From Halioglobus sp. (GTDB lineage: Bacteria > Pseudomonadota > Gammaproteobacteria > Pseudomonadales > Halieaceae), in contig PABK01000008.1 in assembly GCA_002699145.1 (NCBI GenBank), positions 1-64,000 on the forward strand: DNA of 64,000 nucleotides, read 5' to 3'. A model generated the notes under the pieces. It was not told the DNA's origin. It worked only from the letters and a program-made list of their open reading frames with translations, and did no database searches. Positions 60,606 through 64,000 of this stretch are shown here, piece by piece. The translations under genes were made by a program, and so were the position numbers. Each line of letters starts with the position of its first letter. Position 1 is the first letter of the stretch.

Positions 60606-61214
60606 TTATAGCAGGGTGGACCGCGGCGCAACGGGTATCGCGCGCACCGCGTAGCGCAGCGGCCCGCCGGCGAACACCGCGTCGAAGGGGTAGCAGGTCA
60701 CCAGTAGCAGCGCCTCGCGGCCGGGCTGCGGGGACAGTCGCTCGCGGCGCACATCGACCACGCGCGCGGCCTCGACGCGGTAGTCGCGCCAGCGCCCGTC
60801 CAAGGTCTGCAGCTGCAGCCGGTCGCCGCGGCGCAGGTGACGCAGGAAGGCGAAGTGGGTGTCGCGGTGCCCGCCGATCACCGCCAGCCCCGCCGCACCG
60901 AGCGGCGCCGAGGCCCTGGCGTGACCGGGGCCGAAGGCCAGGGCGTTGCCGCTGTCGCCGGCCAGCACCAGGCGTTCGATACCCTGCCCCGGCGCGCGCA
61001 GTTTCGCCACCGGCCAGGTGTCGGCCCAGGGCCAGGGTTTCACCGCCGCGCCGCCGTGCGCCAGGGTGCGCGACCACGCACGCTCGATCAGCAGCGGCGC
61101 CAGCCAGGCCTTGGCGTGGATCAGCGCGGCGCCAGCGCCGTGCAACAGCGCCGCCGCCAGCAAGGCGACGGCCAGGGCGTCGCGCCCGCGCTCAAGCGCG
61201 CGCCGCGGGCACAT
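60606..61214 (-). CDS. Class GN sortase
   Basis: 202 residues from the ATG at 61214, overlapping the target gene end by 23 bp; the frame is open much further upstream but that is antisense-like shadow of the target. N-terminal membrane anchor (LAVALLAAALLHGAGAALI). Catalytic His in GGHRDTHFAFL and Cys in TCYPFDAVFAGGPLRY, with Arg in the last stretch. Processes the adjacent vWA protein in the envelope. Confidence 0.9.
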   Translation of the reverse strand: MCPRRALERGRDALAVALLAAALLHGAGAALIHAKAWLAPLLIERAWSRTLAHGGAAVKPWPWADTWPVAKLRAPGQGIERLVLAGDSGNALAFGPGHARASAPLGAAGLAVIGGHRDTHFAFLRHLRRGDRLQLQTLDGRWRDYRVEAARVVDVRRERLSPQPGREALLLVTCYPFDAVFAGGPLRYAVRAIPVAPRSTLL

Positions 61215-63384
61215 GGTCGACCTCGCCCTGGCGCAGCACGCGCAGCAGCAGCGCCAGGAACAACAGCAGCGCCGCGAACCACGCCCTGGCCCGCGCCGTG
61301 GTCGCCGTACGCGGCCAGGCGAAGGGCTGGTCGGCCTGGCCGTGCGGCCGGCTGTTGGGCACGGCCTTGCCGTGCAGCGCCTCGTCCTCGGGGCGGCTGA
61401 CGATCTCCTCCACCGCGATAAAGCTGGTGTAGGGACTGAGCAGGCGGTGTTGCAGGGCCAGCGGCAGCACCTCGGCGCGCACCTCCTCCTCTGCCCGGCC
61501 GCTGACGCGCTGGTCGAGCAGGCCGGCGATCTTGCGCCGCGCCCACAGGCTGGCCACGCCCGCGTGGGCGCCCTGCCCCACCGCGCCGCTGATCTGCAGG
61601 CGCCGGCTCCAGGCTTGCCCGCCGATGTCGCCGCTGACACGCACCTCGCCGGCGGGGATCGCCGCGCCAAACTTCACCGCCACGGACAGCGGCTGTCCGT
61701 GGTAGAGGTCGGGCAGGCGCTGCGGCCAGGCCTCCACCGGCTGCGGCCAGTCCACGGCCAGGTTGACCGCCGCCGGCCGCGACAACTGTTCGAACAGGGT
61801 GGCCATCTTCTGTCCCACCTCGTCGATATCGCCGATGTGGGTGTGCGCGCCGCGGCCGAACTCGGCGGCCTTGCGCATGAACCAGCTGTTGGGCGCCGAG
61901 CCGATGCCCACCGTGAACAGGCGCGTGTCGCCGAGCAGCCGGGCGATCTCCTCGAACAGGGCCGCCTCGTTGCCCACCGCGCCGTCGGTAATGAACACCA
62001 CCTGGCGCAGGGCGACCGCGTCGTGCTGCAGGTCGGCCTCGAGCGCGGGCGCCAGCGCCGCGCGCAGGGCCGGCAGCATCTCGGTGCCGCCGGAGGCGTG
62101 CAACTGGCGCACGAATTCCTGCGCGGCCTGCACGTGGTGGCGCGAGGCGGGCACGGGCGAGCGAAACAGGCTGCGCTGCTGCGAGTTGAACTCGATGATG
62201 TTGAAGCGATCCGCCGGGTGCAGTTGCGCCAGTGCCCGCGACAGGCTCGCCCGCGCCTGCTCGATGGACACGCCGCCCATGGAGCCGGAGGTGTCCACGA
62301 CGAAGATGATCTCACGCGGCAGCGGGCGGGTCGCCGCCGGCGCCGACGGCGGCACCACCAGCAGCAGGCCGAAGTGCTCGCCATCCACCTGCTCGGTAAA
62401 CAGCGCGGCGCGCGGCGCCGAGCCGGTGACCGGCTCCCAGGTGAGTACGAAATCGCGATTCATTTCACTGACTCCCTGGGCCAGGCGCAGGTCGTAGACC
62501 CCGGCGCGGCGCGCCAGGGCGATGTCGTGATACGGCGAGTCCACCGCGGCCAGGGGCATGCCCATGTCGAGTCGGGCGCTGATCTCGATGGGATTGAGCG
62601 GCGCGTGGTCGCCGCCCGGCGCCGGGTGTAACAGCGGCGAAATGGCGTCGGCGTCGGGCACCTGGTCGGTGGGCAGCGCCCAGCCCAGGTAGGGGTCCGG
62701 CGTGAGCGCGAGCGGCGCCTCCTCGTCCGTGGCCAGGGGCACCCCAGGCATATAGCGCGGCGTGATGGTCATGGGAAAGCGCAGCGAGAACACCCCCGCG
62801 GTGTACGCCACGGGCTGCACGTATTCCAGTTCCACCGTGACCGCCTCCCCCGGTGCGATGTTGGCGACGCGGTTGGTGAACAGGTTGGGCCGCTGCTGCT
62901 CGACCAGGCTGGCCTTGCGGCCCGCCTGTTTGGCCGCCTGGTAGAGCTTTTTCGCCTCGGCCTTTTCACGCACCGCGCCGACGATGCGCCGCTCGCCGAT
63001 GCGCATCTCCATGTAGCGCACCGCCGCATCCTGCGGCAGCGGGAAGGCGTATACGCCCTCGACGTACTGCGCGCTGTCGTTGTGGAAGGTCTGCTGCAGG
63101 CGCACGGTGGCGAGCATGCCGCTGATATCGAAATGCACCTTGCTTGCCTGGATGATCGCCGGCACGAAGGGCTGGCCGGCGGCGCGCAACAGCAGCTGGC
63201 CGCTCTCCAGTTCGTTCAGCGGATTTGGCGCCTGCGCGCGCGACGGCGAGGCGGCCAGCAACAGCAGCATCAGGCCCGCGACGAGCAGCGCCGGCAGGCA
63301 GCGAAAGGCCAGCCACAGGGGCAGGCCGCCAAAGGTGGCGGCCTCGCGCCGGCAGCTACGGTACAGTCGGTATTGTGGGGTCAT
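61192..63384 (-). CDS. Marine proteobacterial sortase target protein (VIT-vWA)
   Basis: 730 residues from the ATG at 63384 with AGGAG upstream. Signal segment (LPALLVAGLMLLLLAASPSRA), VIT domain (about 45-180), then vWA with MIDAS motif VDTSGSMGG (about 360). C terminus: WPRTATTARARAWF, hydrophobic LLLFLALLLRVL, then basic, a sorting signal of the LPxTAT kind with Trp in place of Leu. Substrate of the sortase encoded next. Function in the envelope unknown. Confidence 0.9.
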   Translation of the reverse strand: MTPQYRLYRSCRREAATFGGLPLWLAFRCLPALLVAGLMLLLLAASPSRAQAPNPLNELESGQLLLRAAGQPFVPAIIQASKVHFDISGMLATVRLQQTFHNDSAQYVEGVYAFPLPQDAAVRYMEMRIGERRIVGAVREKAEAKKLYQAAKQAGRKASLVEQQRPNLFTNRVANIAPGEAVTVELEYVQPVAYTAGVFSLRFPMTITPRYMPGVPLATDEEAPLALTPDPYLGWALPTDQVPDADAISPLLHPAPGGDHAPLNPIEISARLDMGMPLAAVDSPYHDIALARRAGVYDLRLAQGVSEMNRDFVLTWEPVTGSAPRAALFTEQVDGEHFGLLLVVPPSAPAATRPLPREIIFVVDTSGSMGGVSIEQARASLSRALAQLHPADRFNIIEFNSQQRSLFRSPVPASRHHVQAAQEFVRQLHASGGTEMLPALRAALAPALEADLQHDAVALRQVVFITDGAVGNEAALFEEIARLLGDTRLFTVGIGSAPNSWFMRKAAEFGRGAHTHIGDIDEVGQKMATLFEQLSRPAAVNLAVDWPQPVEAWPQRLPDLYHGQPLSVAVKFGAAIPAGEVRVSGDIGGQAWSRRLQISGAVGQGAHAGVASLWARRKIAGLLDQRVSGRAEEEVRAEVLPLALQHRLLSPYTSFIAVEEIVSRPEDEALHGKAVPNSRPHGQADQPFAWPRTATTARARAWFAALLLFLALLLRVLRQGEVDHVPAARA

Positions 63385-63551
63385 GGCGATTCTCCTGGGT
63401 TGCTCAGACCCAGTGAACCGCGCCGGGATGGCGTGGCCGGGATGAATGCTGGCGCGCGCCTGACGAATCATGGCGAATTCTGGCGGGCGCTTGAGCCCGG
63501 CAGCCGAATCTGAAAATATGGTGGACGGGCCAGACAGCACACGGGATACCT

Positions 63552-64000
63552 ATGTCGCAGCACATCGCGATCGTCGAGGACGAGGCGGCGCTGGCCGCCA
63601 ACTACCGCGACGCCCTGCAACGCCACAGCTACCGGGTGTCCCTGCTGGCCGACCGCCGCAGCGCCCTGAGCGCCTTCCAGCGCCAATTGCCGGACCTGGC
63701 CATCATCGACGTCACACTGGGCGACGAAATCGAGGGCGGCTTCGAGCTGTGCCGCGAACTGCGCAGCCGCTGGGCCGAGTTGCCCATCGTCTTTCTCACC
63801 GCGCGGGAATCGGAACTGGACGTGGTCAGCGGGCTGCGCCTGGGCGCCGACGACTACTTCACCAAGGACATCGGTCTGAACGAGATGCTCGCGCGCATCG
63901 CCGCCCTGCTGCGCCGCGTGCAGGCGCTGCGCGCGCCGGAGCGCGCCGAACACGTGATCGAGCGCGGCGCGCTGTGCCTCAACGGCGAGCGCATGACCGC
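63552..64000 (+). CDS. Response regulator of the dedicated sortase system (partial)
   Basis: The first 149 codons; the gene runs off the window end. Receiver domain: AIVEDEAALAANYRDAL with the acidic pair, AIIDVTLGDE with the phospho-acceptor Asp, VFLTARESE, and DDYFTKDIG with the Lys. A DNA-binding domain should follow. Divergent from the target gene over a 167-bp shared promoter region. Matches the PdsR-type regulator next to class GN sortases. Confidence 0.85.
   Translation, partial: MSQHIAIVEDEAALAANYRDALQRHSYRVSLLADRRSALSAFQRQLPDLAIIDVTLGDEIEGGFELCRELRSRWAELPIVFLTARESELDVVSGLRLGADDYFTKDIGLNEMLARIAALLRRVQALRAPERAEHVIERGALCLNGERMT

Noticed and set aside
60158-62631. Long plus frames opposite the WS/DGAT, sortase and target genes
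   Set aside because: GC-rich third positions leave antisense frames open; each opposes a well supported gene.

Overview
The window is a piece of a marine-type gammaproteobacterial chromosome interrupted by one complete lambda-like siphovirus prophage. The host is inferred from the order thrS-infC-rpmI-rplT-pheS-pheT-ihfA-merR-tRNA-Pro, which is conserved in Pseudomonas-like Gammaproteobacteria. A PHA-synthase/WS-DGAT pair and a class GN sortase module, typical of marine gammaproteobacteria, support this. The species cannot be named from the sequence.

Layout. 1-236 is host DNA on the far side of the insertion and ends in the original tRNA-Pro terminator. 237-49354 is the prophage, bounded by a 46-bp direct repeat (attL 237-282, attR 49309-49354) that is the 3' part of tRNA-Pro(GGG). 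The whole tRNA survives at 49310-49386 on the minus strand. 49387-64000 is host: a MerR regulator, ihfA, pheT, pheS, rplT, rpmI, infC (ATT start) and thrS, then a small membrane protein, PhaC, a WS/DGAT acyltransferase, a class GN sortase with its VIT/vWA target protein, and the start of the dedicated response regulator.

Prophage logic. Read as a virion map from the predicted cos region (21762-21982), the late genes run on the minus strand: small and large terminase, gpW, portal, ClpP-type protease, decoration protein, major capsid, connectors, tail terminator, tube, tape measure, tail tip and hub (2005-21761). A short plus-strand group (RadC-like JAMM protein, two small proteins and an HTH protein) lies beside attL. 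From the other end come integrase and a putative excisionase (47.3-49.1 kb), a plus-strand early cluster (44.6-47.3 kb) and the cI/cro switch (43.0-43.8 kb). A long minus-strand early operon (27.7-43.0 kb) then carries a CII-like protein, a replication initiator with in-gene iterons, many small phage proteins, a ParB-like protein, a nuclease and a Q-like antiterminator. Past a strong terminator at 27.5 kb come the tail-fibre cassette, with a GH5-type glycosidase, and the lysis genes (M15 endolysin, holin, Rz/Rz1) just before cos.

Most notable content. A 1079-residue lipoprotein (30657-33896) joins an esterase-like alpha/beta hydrolase, a beta-propeller resembling hydrazine-synthase-alpha-like proteins, and a C-terminal c-type haem motif. 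It is followed directly by a His-rich exported peptide gene. Also notable are the GH5 enzyme in a fibre cassette sited between Q and lysis, an identical 14-bp CI/Cro-type palindrome at two separate control regions, four iterons inside the replication gene, and repeats and a 52-bp perfect palindrome in the host translation-gene cluster.
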